Source of the DNA: an uncultured Myxococcales bacterium
Lineage (GTDB): Bacteria > Myxococcota > Myxococcia > Myxococcales > Myxococcaceae
Direction: 5' to 3'
Length of the DNA stretch: 64,000 nt
Assembly: GCA_937980205.1 (NCBI GenBank)
Contig: CALJKW010000076.1
Location: 248,001-312,000 of the forward strand
Part shown: piece after piece, positions 50,434-61,241 of the stretch
Position numbering within the stretch: the first letter of the stretch is position 1
Layout: every line of letters begins with the position of its first letter
Notes under the pieces: generated by a model
What the model was told of the DNA's origin: nothing
What the model saw: only the letters and a program-made list of their open reading frames with translations
The model's database searches: none
Position numbers and translations under genes: made by a program

Positions 50434-51491
50434 GGCTGCGCTGTGATCAGAACCCGCCGGAACCCCGCAGTCATCCGCTCTTCGAAGCCGCCGTCGGGTG
50501 CGTCCACCAGCAAGAGCACGTCGAGGCCTTGCGCGTTCGCCAGCTCCCACGCGCGCTCCGGCCCGGAGGCCATCAGCGCCGTCGCCCACGCGTCGGCGAG
50601 CCCGCAGCGCTCGTGCAGCACCGAGACCGCGGCGAGGCGGTGCCGCACCGGTTGGCCGGTGCGCGGGTCGAGCGTGTGCGCGTAGCGCACCCCGTCGACC
50701 TCGAAGAAGTTGCGGAAGTTGCCCGACGACGCGATGGCCCGGTCGCTCAGCGAGACCGCGAGGCGCACGGCGCGCCGCGACGCGTCGGGCTCTTCGACGC
50801 CCACCCGAAACGGCTCGCCGCGGGCGCTCACGCCGCGCGCGACGACCTCGCCGCCGATCTCGACGAGGTGGTTCGGCTCGTTCAGCCCGAGCAGCAGCGC
50901 GGACACGCGGTCGACCGCGTCGCCCTTGGCGATGGCCGACAGGTCGACCCGCAGGCGCGGGTGCGCCTTCTGCAGCGCCCCGCCGTCGAGGCTCAGCTTC
51001 TCGCTGCCGACCGCCTCGAGCAGCTCGGCCAGCTCGCCCGCGTCGGGCACGCGCCCGCGCTGGACCTTCGCTCCGAAGCCCCACGCCTCGATCAGCGGCC
51101 CGACCGTCACGTCGAAGGCGCCGCCCGACGCGCGGTGCACGTCGAGCGCGTCCCTGACGACCGAGGCCAGCGGCGCCGAGACCTCGAACGGCGCCGTCGT
51201 CTCGTGGGCGTTGAAGCGCGACAGCTCAGATTGGGGGTCGTACGTCGACATGCTCGCGTTCACCTCGGCGAGCAGGCGCTCGATCTCGCCGCGCAGCCGC
51301 GCGAGCCGCTGCTCGTCGCGCGGGCCGCCCAGCACCACGCTCCAGGTGGTGCCCATGGTGCGGCCCTCGAGCCGGGCGGGCGGGGCGGCGTCGCGCCGGG
51401 CGAGGTACCGCGCCGCGGCGAAGGCGGCGAGCGCGAACAGCAGCACCCACCACCGGGCCGAGGCCTGCCGCAGCGAGAAAGGCTTCTTCAC
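50430..51491 (-). CDS. apbE: FAD:protein FMN transferase ApbE
   Basis: 353 residues. N-terminal anchor (about 14-30), GRTMGTTWSVVL, MSTYDPQSELSRFN, AFDVTVGPLIEAWGFG, DLSAIAKGDAVDRV, IGGEVVARG and AHTLDPRTGQPV, the ordered ApbE motifs. ApbE uses FAD and Mg2+ to attach FMN through a phosphodiester bond to threonine in NqrB and NqrC. The start is GTG 51491 and overlaps the nqrF stop as GTGA; the nqrM ATG overlaps its own stop. Placement inside the nqr operon fits that job. Confidence 0.93.
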   Translation of the reverse strand: MKKPFSLRQASARWWVLLFALAAFAAARYLARRDAAPPARLEGRTMGTTWSVVLGGPRDEQRLARLRGEIERLLAEVNASMSTYDPQSELSRFNAHETTAPFEVSAPLASVVRDALDVHRASGGAFDVTVGPLIEAWGFGAKVQRGRVPDAGELAELLEAVGSEKLSLDGGALQKAHPRLRVDLSAIAKGDAVDRVSALLLGLNEPNHLVEIGGEVVARGVSARGEPFRVGVEEPDASRRAVRLAVSLSDRAIASSGNFRNFFEVDGVRYAHTLDPRTGQPVRHRLAAVSVLHERCGLADAWATALMASGPERAWELANAQGLDVLLLVDAPDGGFEERMTAGFRRVLITAQP

Positions 51492-52711
51492 CCGAAGTCG
51501 TCGAACGCGATGTTCTCGCGCTCGACGCCGAGCTCATCGAGCATCTTCATGCACGCCTTGAGCATCGGCGGCGGCCCGCACAGGTAGTACTCGACGTCCT
51601 CGGGGGCCGGGTGCTTCGAGAGGTACTGCTCGAGCAGCACCTGGTGAATGAAGCCTTTCGGCCCCTTCCACCCGTCTTCGGGCAGCGGCTCGGAGAGCGC
51701 GACGTGCCAGGTGAAGTTCTCGTGCTCGCGCGCCAGCGTGTCGAAGTCCTGCTGGTAGAAGAGCTCTTTGAGCGAGCGGGCGCCGTACCAGAACGTCACC
51801 TTGCGCTTCGTCTTCAGGCGGCGGAACTGGTCGAAGATGTGCGAGCGCAGCGGCGCCATGCCGGCGCCGCCGCCGATGAAGCACATCTCGGCCTGGGTCT
51901 CTTTCGCGAAGAACTCGCCGAACGGGCCGCTGATGGTCACCTCGTCGCCGGGCTTCAGCCCGAAGATGTACGACGACATGATGCCCGGCGGAGTCCCCGG
52001 CACCTTCGGCGGCGGCGTCGCCACGCGCACGTTGAGCATGATGATGCCGGTCTCGAGCGGGTAGTTCGCCATCGAGTACGCGCGCGTCACGCCCTCGCTC
52101 GTGGTGGAGACGAGGTCGAACAGCTTGTACTGCTCCCACTCGGCCCGGAACCGCTCGGCCACGTCGAAGTCGCGGTAGCGCACGGTGTGCGGCGGGCACT
52201 GAATCTGAATGTAGCCGCCGGCGCGGAAGGGCACCTCTTCTCCGGGCGGCAGCTCGAGCACGAGCTCCTTGATGAAGGTGGCGACGTTCTCGTTCGAGCG
52301 CACGCGGCAGCGCCACTGCTTGACGCCGAAGACCGCCGGCTCGAGGTGAATCTTGAGGTCCTGCTTCAGCTTCACCTGGCACGAGAGGCGGACGCCGCGG
52401 CGCAGCTCTCCGCGGTTCAGGTGCCCCAGCTCGGTGGGCAGCACCGGCCCTCCTCCCTCTTCGATCTCCACCGTGCAGACGCCGCACGTGCCCTTGCCGC
52501 CGCAGGCCGACGGCACGAACAGCTTGTGCTCGGCGAGCGTGCCGAGCAGCGTGCCCCCACCCTTCGCGGTGATGCGGCGCGAGGGGTCGTCGTTGATGAG
52601 GATGTCGATGTCTCCGGTCGCGACCAGCCGCTGCCTCGCGAGCATGAGCACGGCCACCAGCAGCAGCACCAGCAGCACGAACACCGCGACACCGACGGCG
52701 ATGGTGGTCAC
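51488..52711 (-). CDS. nqrF: Na+-NQR subunit F (NADH dehydrogenase, 2Fe-2S/FAD)
   Basis: 407 residues. Transmembrane helix at 4-25, a ferredoxin-like domain with 2Fe-2S ligands Cys70, Cys76, Cys79 (ACGGKGTCGVC) and Cys111, then a ferredoxin-reductase module with RAYSMANYP (FAD), FIGGGAGMAPLRSHIF (NADH) and YYLCGPPPMLKACM. The Cys numbering equals that I recall for Vibrio NqrF. It is the NADH-oxidising entry point of the complex. GTG 52711 overlaps the nqrE stop by 4 nt. Confidence 0.95.
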   Translation of the reverse strand: MTTIAVGVAVFVLLVLLLVAVLMLARQRLVATGDIDILINDDPSRRITAKGGGTLLGTLAEHKLFVPSACGGKGTCGVCTVEIEEGGGPVLPTELGHLNRGELRRGVRLSCQVKLKQDLKIHLEPAVFGVKQWRCRVRSNENVATFIKELVLELPPGEEVPFRAGGYIQIQCPPHTVRYRDFDVAERFRAEWEQYKLFDLVSTTSEGVTRAYSMANYPLETGIIMLNVRVATPPPKVPGTPPGIMSSYIFGLKPGDEVTISGPFGEFFAKETQAEMCFIGGGAGMAPLRSHIFDQFRRLKTKRKVTFWYGARSLKELFYQQDFDTLAREHENFTWHVALSEPLPEDGWKGPKGFIHQVLLEQYLSKHPAPEDVEYYLCGPPPMLKACMKMLDELGVERENIAFDDFG

Positions 52712-53325
52712 AGCTGAATCCCCGCGAAGGCCATGAAGCAGATGGCGAGCAGGCCGGTCACCATGAACGTCAGCCCCAGGCCCCGCAGCGCGGGCGGTGG
52801 GTTCGAGTAGCGCAGCCGCTCGCGCACCGAGGCGAGCGCGACGATGGCGAGCAGCCAACCGAGGCCCGAGCCGACGCCGAAGACCACGCTCTCACCGAAG
52901 TCGTAGTCGCGCTGATCCATGAACAGCGAGCCGCCCAAGATGGCGCAGTTCACCGCGATGAGCGGCAGGAACACGCCGAGCGCGCCGTAGAGCGCCGGGG
53001 TGAAGCGCTCGACGGCCATCTCGACGATCTGCACCAGCGCCGCGATCGTGCCGATGAAGCTCAGGAAGACCAGGAACGAGAGGTCGACCTCGGCGAGCGA
53101 GGGGTGCAGCCACCCGAGCGCGCCCTCGCGCAGCACGCCCTTCAACAGCAGGTTGTTCAGCGGCACCGTGACCGCCATCACGAACGTCACGGCGAGCCCC
53201 AGGCCGATGGCCGTGCTCACCCGCTTCGAGACGGCGAGGAACGAGCACATGCCCAGGAAGAAGGCGAGCGCCATGTTCTCGACGAAGATGCTCTTCACCA
53301 ACAGGCTCAGGTAGTGGCTGATCAC
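52708..53325 (-). CDS. nqrE: Na+-NQR subunit E
   Basis: 205 residues with about six transmembrane helices. Typical sequence: VKSIFVENMALAFFLGMCSFLAVSK, VNCAILGGSLFMDQRDYDFGESVVFGVGSGLGW in part. NqrE and NqrD are symmetry-related membrane subunits that share a cysteine-ligated iron centre (here Cys in LGMCSF and AVNCAI). The start is GTG 53325, overlapping the nqrD stop as GTGA. Confidence 0.93.
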   Translation of the reverse strand: MISHYLSLLVKSIFVENMALAFFLGMCSFLAVSKRVSTAIGLGLAVTFVMAVTVPLNNLLLKGVLREGALGWLHPSLAEVDLSFLVFLSFIGTIAALVQIVEMAVERFTPALYGALGVFLPLIAVNCAILGGSLFMDQRDYDFGESVVFGVGSGLGWLLAIVALASVRERLRYSNPPPALRGLGLTFMVTGLLAICFMAFAGIQL

Positions 53326-53999
53326 GGCCGGGCCCTCGCCGGCTCGGCCGCGTGCGGCGGCTCGACGTGCACCACGAGCTCCTCCTCGATCTGCTTCGGC
53401 TTGAAGGTGCGCAAGGCCCAGATCAGCCCGCCGATGAGGAAGAACGCGGCGGGCGACAGCACCATCAGGCCGTTCGGGGTGTACCAGCCGCCTTCGGTGA
53501 CGAGCGGCAGCACGCGCTGCCCGAGCAGCGTGCCCGAGCCGAACAGCTCGCGCACCGTGGCCACGAACACCAGCACGACGCTGTAGCCGGCGGCGTTGCC
53601 CGCGCCGTCGAGCACGCTGGGCAGCGGCCGGTTCTGCATCGCGAACGCCTCGGCGCGCCCCATGATGATGCAGTTGGTGATGATGAGGCCGACGAACACC
53701 GAGAGCTGCTTCGAGATGTCGTAGGCGAAGGCCTTGAGCAGCTGATCGCAGACGATGACCAGCGACGAGATGACCGTGAGCTGGACGATGATGCGCACGC
53801 TCGCGGGGATGCGGTTTCGCAACAGGCTGATGGCGACGTTGCTGGCGATCAGCACGCCGGTGACGGCGAGGCACATCACCACCGAGGTGGTGAGCAGCGT
53901 CGTCACCGCGAGCGCCGAGCAGATGCCCAGCACCTGCTTGCCGATGGGGTTGTTCTCGAGCAGCGGGTCGATCAGCGCGGCCTTCGCCTTCTTGTCCAT
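53322..53999 (-). CDS. nqrD: Na+-NQR subunit D
   Basis: 225 residues, six probable membrane helices. NNPIGKQVLGICSALAVTT and LSVFVGLIITNCIIMGRAEAFAM are characteristic and include the two cysteines thought to bind iron with NqrE. The C-terminus has a longer hydrophilic tail (EEELVVHVEPPHAAEPARARP in part) than most relatives. ATG 53999 directly abuts the nqrC stop with no gap. Confidence 0.93.
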   Translation of the reverse strand: MDKKAKAALIDPLLENNPIGKQVLGICSALAVTTLLTTSVVMCLAVTGVLIASNVAISLLRNRIPASVRIIVQLTVISSLVIVCDQLLKAFAYDISKQLSVFVGLIITNCIIMGRAEAFAMQNRPLPSVLDGAGNAAGYSVVLVFVATVRELFGSGTLLGQRVLPLVTEGGWYTPNGLMVLSPAAFFLIGGLIWALRTFKPKQIEEELVVHVEPPHAAEPARARP

Positions 54000-54800
54000 C
54001 TACTTCGCCTCCTGCCCGCGGCCGGCCGCGAGCCTCTCGAGGTAGGGCCCGAACCCGTTCGGCCCGAGCCAGAACTCCAGCGTGTGGGTGACGCCGCGTG
54101 AGGTGATGGTGGCGCCCGACAGCCCGTCGACGCGGTAGGGGTCGTCGGCGGGTGCGCCGGCGGCGCCCTTCACCACGTGCAGCTTCACCTCGCCGTCGTC
54201 GCCGAACGCCTTGCGCCCCTTCCACTTCGCCTGCCACGCGGTGTTCTCGATCTCTCCGCCGAGGCCCGGCGTCTCGCCGTGCTCGTAGAACGTGATGCCC
54301 GCCACCGTGCGCCCATCGGCCTCGAGCGCGAGGTAGCCGTACATCGTCGACCACAGCCCGTAGCCCTGAATGGGCAGCACGACGGCGTCGAGCTTCCCTT
54401 CGCGGCGCACCTCGTAGACCAGGCTGTGCTTCGGCACGCGCAGCACCCGCGCCGCGTTCGCCGGCGCGCGTGCGCTGGCCTGGGGGTCTTTCGCCGCCTT
54501 GCGGGGGTCGAACGTCGCGGCCTCGATCTCCGGCGCCGCCTGCCCCGACTCGAGGGCGACCGCGACCGGCACGACGTTCGAGGCGAAGCGCTGCTCGACC
54601 TCGTCGGCCGAGAGGCGCTCGCCCGGCCGCATGAGCCCCGCGACCGTGAGCACCTTCGTCAGCCGGTCGACGCGCTGGTTGACGGTCTGCCGGGGCTTGA
54701 GCAGCACCGCGGCGCTCGCGATCGGCACCGCGCACAGCAGGCACACCAGGGCGGTGAAGCCCACGGTGTAGGCGACGGAGTCACGCTTCGGTTCGGGCAT
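54000..54800 (-). CDS. nqrC: Na+-NQR subunit C (covalent FMN)
   Basis: 266 residues. N-terminal membrane helix (about 12-33), then a periplasmic domain with GITFYEHGETPGLGGEIENTAW in part and the FMN attachment motif DGLSGATITS, whose Thr receives FMN from ApbE. An Ala-rich insertion around 95-115 is not typical. ATG 54800 overlaps the nqrB 3' end by 20 nt. Confidence 0.94.
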   Translation of the reverse strand: MPEPKRDSVAYTVGFTALVCLLCAVPIASAAVLLKPRQTVNQRVDRLTKVLTVAGLMRPGERLSADEVEQRFASNVVPVAVALESGQAAPEIEAATFDPRKAAKDPQASARAPANAARVLRVPKHSLVYEVRREGKLDAVVLPIQGYGLWSTMYGYLALEADGRTVAGITFYEHGETPGLGGEIENTAWQAKWKGRKAFGDDGEVKLHVVKGAAGAPADDPYRVDGLSGATITSRGVTHTLEFWLGPNGFGPYLERLAAGRGQEAK

Positions 54801-55998
54801 AGCGCGCCTGCCTCCGCCGGGTGTTCGCCGCGACGACCGCGTGATCGATCAGCGGCGCGAACATGTTCATGAAGAGAATGGCCAGCATCATGCCCTCCGG
54901 GTAGGCCGGGTTGACGGCGCGGATGAGCACGCAGAGCACTCCGATGAGGAAGCCGTAGACGTGTTTGCCGGTGGCGGTGAAGGCCGACGAGACCGGGTCG
55001 GTCGCCATGAACACCAGGCCGAACGCCCAGCCGCCGAGCACGGCGTGCCAATGAAACGGCAGCGCGAGCATCGGGTTCGTGTCGCTCGCCAGCGCGTTGA
55101 GGCCGTACGCCGTCGCCGCCGTGCCGAGCACCACGCCGAGCATCGTCTGCCACGCGCCCACGCGCGTGAGCAGCAGCAGCACCGCGCCCAGCGCCGCGGC
55201 CGCGACCGACGTCTCGCCCATCGAGCCGGGGATGCGGCCCCAGAAGGCGTCCCACCAGTCGAGGCCGGGCAGGTGCCCCGAGCCCTCGGCGAGCGAGGCG
55301 AGCCACGTGGCGCCCGAGCGCCCGTCGGGCGGAACCGCCGCGACCCAGACGTCGCCCGACAGCTGCGCCGGGTAGGCGAAGAAGAGGAAGGCGCGCGCGA
55401 CGAGGGCCGGGTTCAGGAAGTTCATGCCCGTGCCGCCGAAGATCTCCTTGCCGATGACCACGCCGAACGCCGTGCCGAGCGCCACCTGCCACAGCGGCAC
55501 GGTCGCGGGCAGCGTCAGCGGAATCAAGATGCCCGTGACCAGAAAGCCCTCGTTCACCTCGTGCTTGCGCACGACCGCGAACACCACCTCGAGCGCGCCG
55601 CCGACCGCGTACGTGACGAGCGTGACCGGCAGGAACCACAGCGCGCCGTGCACGACGCAGCCGAGCACCGACGCGCTCGAGACCGGCAGGCCGAGCCAGA
55701 CGTAGGCGCGGCTCTGCCAGGCGTCGAGCAGCCTGCCGCCCTGCTCGACCCACAGGTGCGCCTGGTAGCCGGTGTTGTACATCGCCATCGCGATGCACGG
55801 CACCAGCGCGATGACGACGAGCATCATCATGCGCTTCTGGTCGAGCGCGTCGCGCACGTGCGGCCCGCGCTCGGTGGTGCTCGCGGGCGTGTAGAGGAAC
55901 GTGTCGAGCGCCTCGTACAGCGGGTAGAGCTTCTCGAGCTTCCCGCCCTTCTTGAACTGCGGCTCGACGCGGTCGAGCAGCCTTCGGAGCACGCTCAA
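54781..55998 (-). CDS. nqrB: Na+-NQR subunit B (covalent FMN, riboflavin site)
   Basis: 405 residues with about ten membrane helices. Characteristic segments: KKGGKLEKLYPLYEALDTFLYTP, VNEGFLVTGILIPLTLP, GKEIFGGTGMNFLNPALVARAF, IPGSMGETSV (probable FMN-threonine region) and FMATDPVSSAFTATGKHVYG. It is the main Na+-pathway subunit. The start is probably TTG 55998, which has a GGAGGG ribosome-binding site at about 7 nt and lies 2 nt after the nqrA stop; GTG 55992 is the alternative. Confidence 0.93.
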   Translation of the reverse strand: MSVLRRLLDRVEPQFKKGGKLEKLYPLYEALDTFLYTPASTTERGPHVRDALDQKRMMMLVVIALVPCIAMAMYNTGYQAHLWVEQGGRLLDAWQSRAYVWLGLPVSSASVLGCVVHGALWFLPVTLVTYAVGGALEVVFAVVRKHEVNEGFLVTGILIPLTLPATVPLWQVALGTAFGVVIGKEIFGGTGMNFLNPALVARAFLFFAYPAQLSGDVWVAAVPPDGRSGATWLASLAEGSGHLPGLDWWDAFWGRIPGSMGETSVAAAALGAVLLLLTRVGAWQTMLGVVLGTAATAYGLNALASDTNPMLALPFHWHAVLGGWAFGLVFMATDPVSSAFTATGKHVYGFLIGVLCVLIRAVNPAYPEGMMLAILFMNMFAPLIDHAVVAANTRRRQARYARTEA

Positions 55999-56000
55999 GG

Positions 56001-57356
56001 TCAGCCCTCCGCCTGGATGGTGTCGAGCACCCGCCTGAGCGCGGGGCCGTAGTCGCCCTTGCCGGGGCACACGAACGAGCACAGGGCGAGGTCTTCTTCG
56101 TCCAGCTCGAGCGCGCCGAGCTGCTCGGCCCACTCGACGTCGCCGACCTGCAGCGCCCGAAGCAGGTGCGTGGCCATCAGGTCCATCGGCATCACGCGCT
56201 CGTACATGCCGATGGGCACCATCGCGCGCCGGCCTCCGTGCAGGTTGGTGTCGAGCTCGAAGGGGCGCCTGGGCAGCAGCGACGAGAGGAAGGTGGGCAG
56301 CACCGAGAACGTCTTCGCGCCGGGCGCGAGCCAGCCCAACAGCTCGCGCCGCCGGCCCTCGCCCAGCACCGAGAGCTGCTGGTGGAAGCGGCCGAGGAAG
56401 CCTTCGGGCCCCGGCTCGCAGCGGTCGCCGTGCAGCACCGAGCCGCTGACGACGCGCGCCTCGCCCTCGTGCAGCTCGTTGTCGACGAGCGGCGCGACCT
56501 CGGCGTGCAGCCGCGTGCGCAAGAGCCGCGGCCGCTTCACCCGCGGGCCGGCCAGCGAGACGATCTGCTCGACGTCGAGCGTGCCGGTCGAGAACAGCCT
56601 GCCGATGCGCGCCGCGTCCTGCGCGCCGAGGTGCCACACCTCTTTGCCGCGCGTCACCGGCCGCAGCGTGTGGATGTGGAAGCCCGCGGTGCCGGACGGG
56701 TGGGGGCCACCGAACTCGGCGACGCGCGCGCCGCTACCGCCGGGGGACAACCCCGAGCCTGAGGCGCGGCAGAGCCACACCGGGCCGTCGGTGAGGCGGG
56801 TGAGCACGCGCAGGCCGAGCTCCAGGTCGGCCTCGCGCCCGGCGAGCACCACGTCGAGGCGCGGCGCGTGCGGGTTGCTGTCGACCGCGGTGACGAAGAT
56901 GGCCTGCGGCTTCGCCGCCGGGTCGGGTACCTGGCTGAACGGGCGCGTGCGCAGCGCCGTCCACAGGCCGGACTCGAGCAGCAGCGCGCGCGCGGCCTCG
57001 CCCGAGTCCTTCGCGGCGGGAGAGAAGGCCGCGAACGCGACGGGCTCTTTCGCCGAGGGGTCGAGCCTCACCACGACCGAGAGCACGTGCCGCTTGGCTC
57101 CGCGGTGAACGGCCTCGACGACCCCGCCGCCCGGAGCGACCCACTGGACCTGGGGCCAGCGCCGGTCGGTGAACAGCGGCTCGCCCAGGCGGACGGTCGC
57201 TCCCTCTTCGACCGAGAGGCGAGGCTTGAGGCCGACGTGGTCGCGCGTCACCACGCCGACGCGCGAGACGGAGGGCGCGTTCTCGACGCGCTGCTCGGGC
57301 TCGCCGCTCAAGGGCAGATCGAGCCCGCGCTTCACGATGGTGATCGGGGGGCGCAA
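56001..57356 (-). CDS. nqrA: Na+-NQR subunit A
   Basis: About 451 residues, soluble. ITIVKRGLDLPLSGEPEQRV is the conserved N-terminus, then RRWPQVQWVAPGGGVVEAVHRGAKRHVLSVVV in part, IFVTAVDSNPHAP, and a C-terminal CSFVCPGKGDYGPALRRVLDTI with two cysteines. It is the first gene of nqrABCDEF-apbE-nqrM. There is no ATG: TTG 57356 keeps the conserved ITIV strand, while GTG 57335 (MKRGLDLP) is also plausible. A candidate sigma-70-like promoter lies just upstream. Confidence 0.92.
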   Translation of the reverse strand: MRPPITIVKRGLDLPLSGEPEQRVENAPSVSRVGVVTRDHVGLKPRLSVEEGATVRLGEPLFTDRRWPQVQWVAPGGGVVEAVHRGAKRHVLSVVVRLDPSAKEPVAFAAFSPAAKDSGEAARALLLESGLWTALRTRPFSQVPDPAAKPQAIFVTAVDSNPHAPRLDVVLAGREADLELGLRVLTRLTDGPVWLCRASGSGLSPGGSGARVAEFGGPHPSGTAGFHIHTLRPVTRGKEVWHLGAQDAARIGRLFSTGTLDVEQIVSLAGPRVKRPRLLRTRLHAEVAPLVDNELHEGEARVVSGSVLHGDRCEPGPEGFLGRFHQQLSVLGEGRRRELLGWLAPGAKTFSVLPTFLSSLLPRRPFELDTNLHGGRRAMVPIGMYERVMPMDLMATHLLRALQVGDVEWAEQLGALELDEEDLALCSFVCPGKGDYGPALRRVLDTIQAEG

Positions 57357-57364
57357 CGCGTGCG

Positions 57365-57392
57365 TCAGTAACCCGATGGCGCTGACGGTCAA
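57365..57392 (-). promoter_or_regulatory. Candidate sigma-70-type promoter of the nqr operon
   Basis: On the minus strand TTGACC (57392-57387), a 16-nt spacer and TACTGA (57370-57365) precede nqrA. If used, transcription would start near 57357, almost on the TTG start, which would favour GTG 57335 as the translational start or a very short leader. The -10 match is weak. Confidence 0.3.
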
Positions 57393-57583
57393 GTGCTTTG
57401 GGGCGGGATCACCGTGGCAAAATGCAACGCGCCCCGATGCGCCCCAGCCGGTGTCGCCGAGGCAGACGGGCCCCGAGCCCGCCGCGTCCGGCACGTCGGT
57501 TGCTGCCGTACGCGGGCCCCGCGCCGCGCGACGCCGCGCCGCTTCTCGTGCGCCGCCCCTCGCCGCGCACCATGGAGACTGAC

Positions 57584-60291
<2,708 letters not shown>

Positions 60292-60295
<4 letters not shown>

Positions 60296-61203
60296 GCGAT
60301 CGGCACGGGCTCTCGACCGTCCTCGTGGCGGTCGATCTCTCCGCGGTGAGCGACCGCCTCATCGGCCGCGCGGCGCGGCTGCCGCTCGCGAAAGGGGCCA
60401 GGGTCGTGCTGCTGCACGTCGTGCCCTCAGGGCTGGCCGCGAAAGACCGCACGCTCGCGAAGATCGACGCCCGCGCGGCCCTGCGGGCCGAGGTCCGCAG
60501 CCTCGAGGAGCAGCTGCCGCCCGGCACGCGCGTCACCTGGCGCGTGGCGATCGGCTCGCCGGCGGCGAAGATCTGCGACGTCGCCGCCAGCGTCGGCGCG
60601 CAGCTCGTCGTCATGGGCCGTGGGGCGGGCGCGCTCTCGGACGTCTTTCTCGGCTCGACCGCAGAGCGGGTGACGCGCCAGAGCGCGCTGCCGGTGCTGG
60701 TGGTGCGGCTCGCCGCGCGCGGACCGTATCGCCGGCCGGCGCTCGCCATCGAGCTCGACGGCGCGGCAGTGCGCGCGGCGTCGGCCCTGCTCGACGTGGT
60801 GTCGGCGCCGCGCGGCGAGGTGCTCGTCATCCACGCGCATGACGCCCCGTACCAGGGCCTGATGTACCCGCGGCTCGACGGCATCCAGGCCTCGGCGTAC
60901 GTCGAGCGCGAGCGGCAGCGGGCGGGAAGGCGCGTCGCGGCGCTGCTCGCGGGGGTGCTCGAGCGCCGGAAGGTGCCTGCATCCGAGGCGCCGGCGTGGC
61001 GCGAGCTGCTCGGCTACGGCTCGCCGCGCACGGTCATCCTCGGTGCCGCCCAGCGCGAGCGGGTCGACCTGCTGGTGCTCGGCACCCGCGGCTCGTCGCT
61101 GCTCGGGCGCGCGCTGCTCGGCACCGTGGCGGGTGACGTGCTGCGCGCGGCGAGCTGCGACGTGCTGGTCGTGCCGCCGTCCGCGCCGCGGGCCGGTGGC
61201 TGA
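60292..61203 (+). CDS. Tandem universal stress protein (two UspA domains)
   Basis: 303 residues with two UspA folds (about 8-142 and 150-300). The ATP-binding pattern G-x2-G-x9-G-S/T appears in MGRGAGALSDVFLGSTAERV and in LGTRGSSLLGRALLGTVAGDV. It starts in an ATGA overlap with the P-type ATPase stop, so it is co-translated and probably senses nucleotide or stress to adjust ion transport. Convergent with the KefB-type antiporter, 38 nt away. Confidence 0.88.
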
Positions 61204-61241
61204 TCGGCGGGCCGCACGCAGCCGGTGGAAACACCAGCCTG

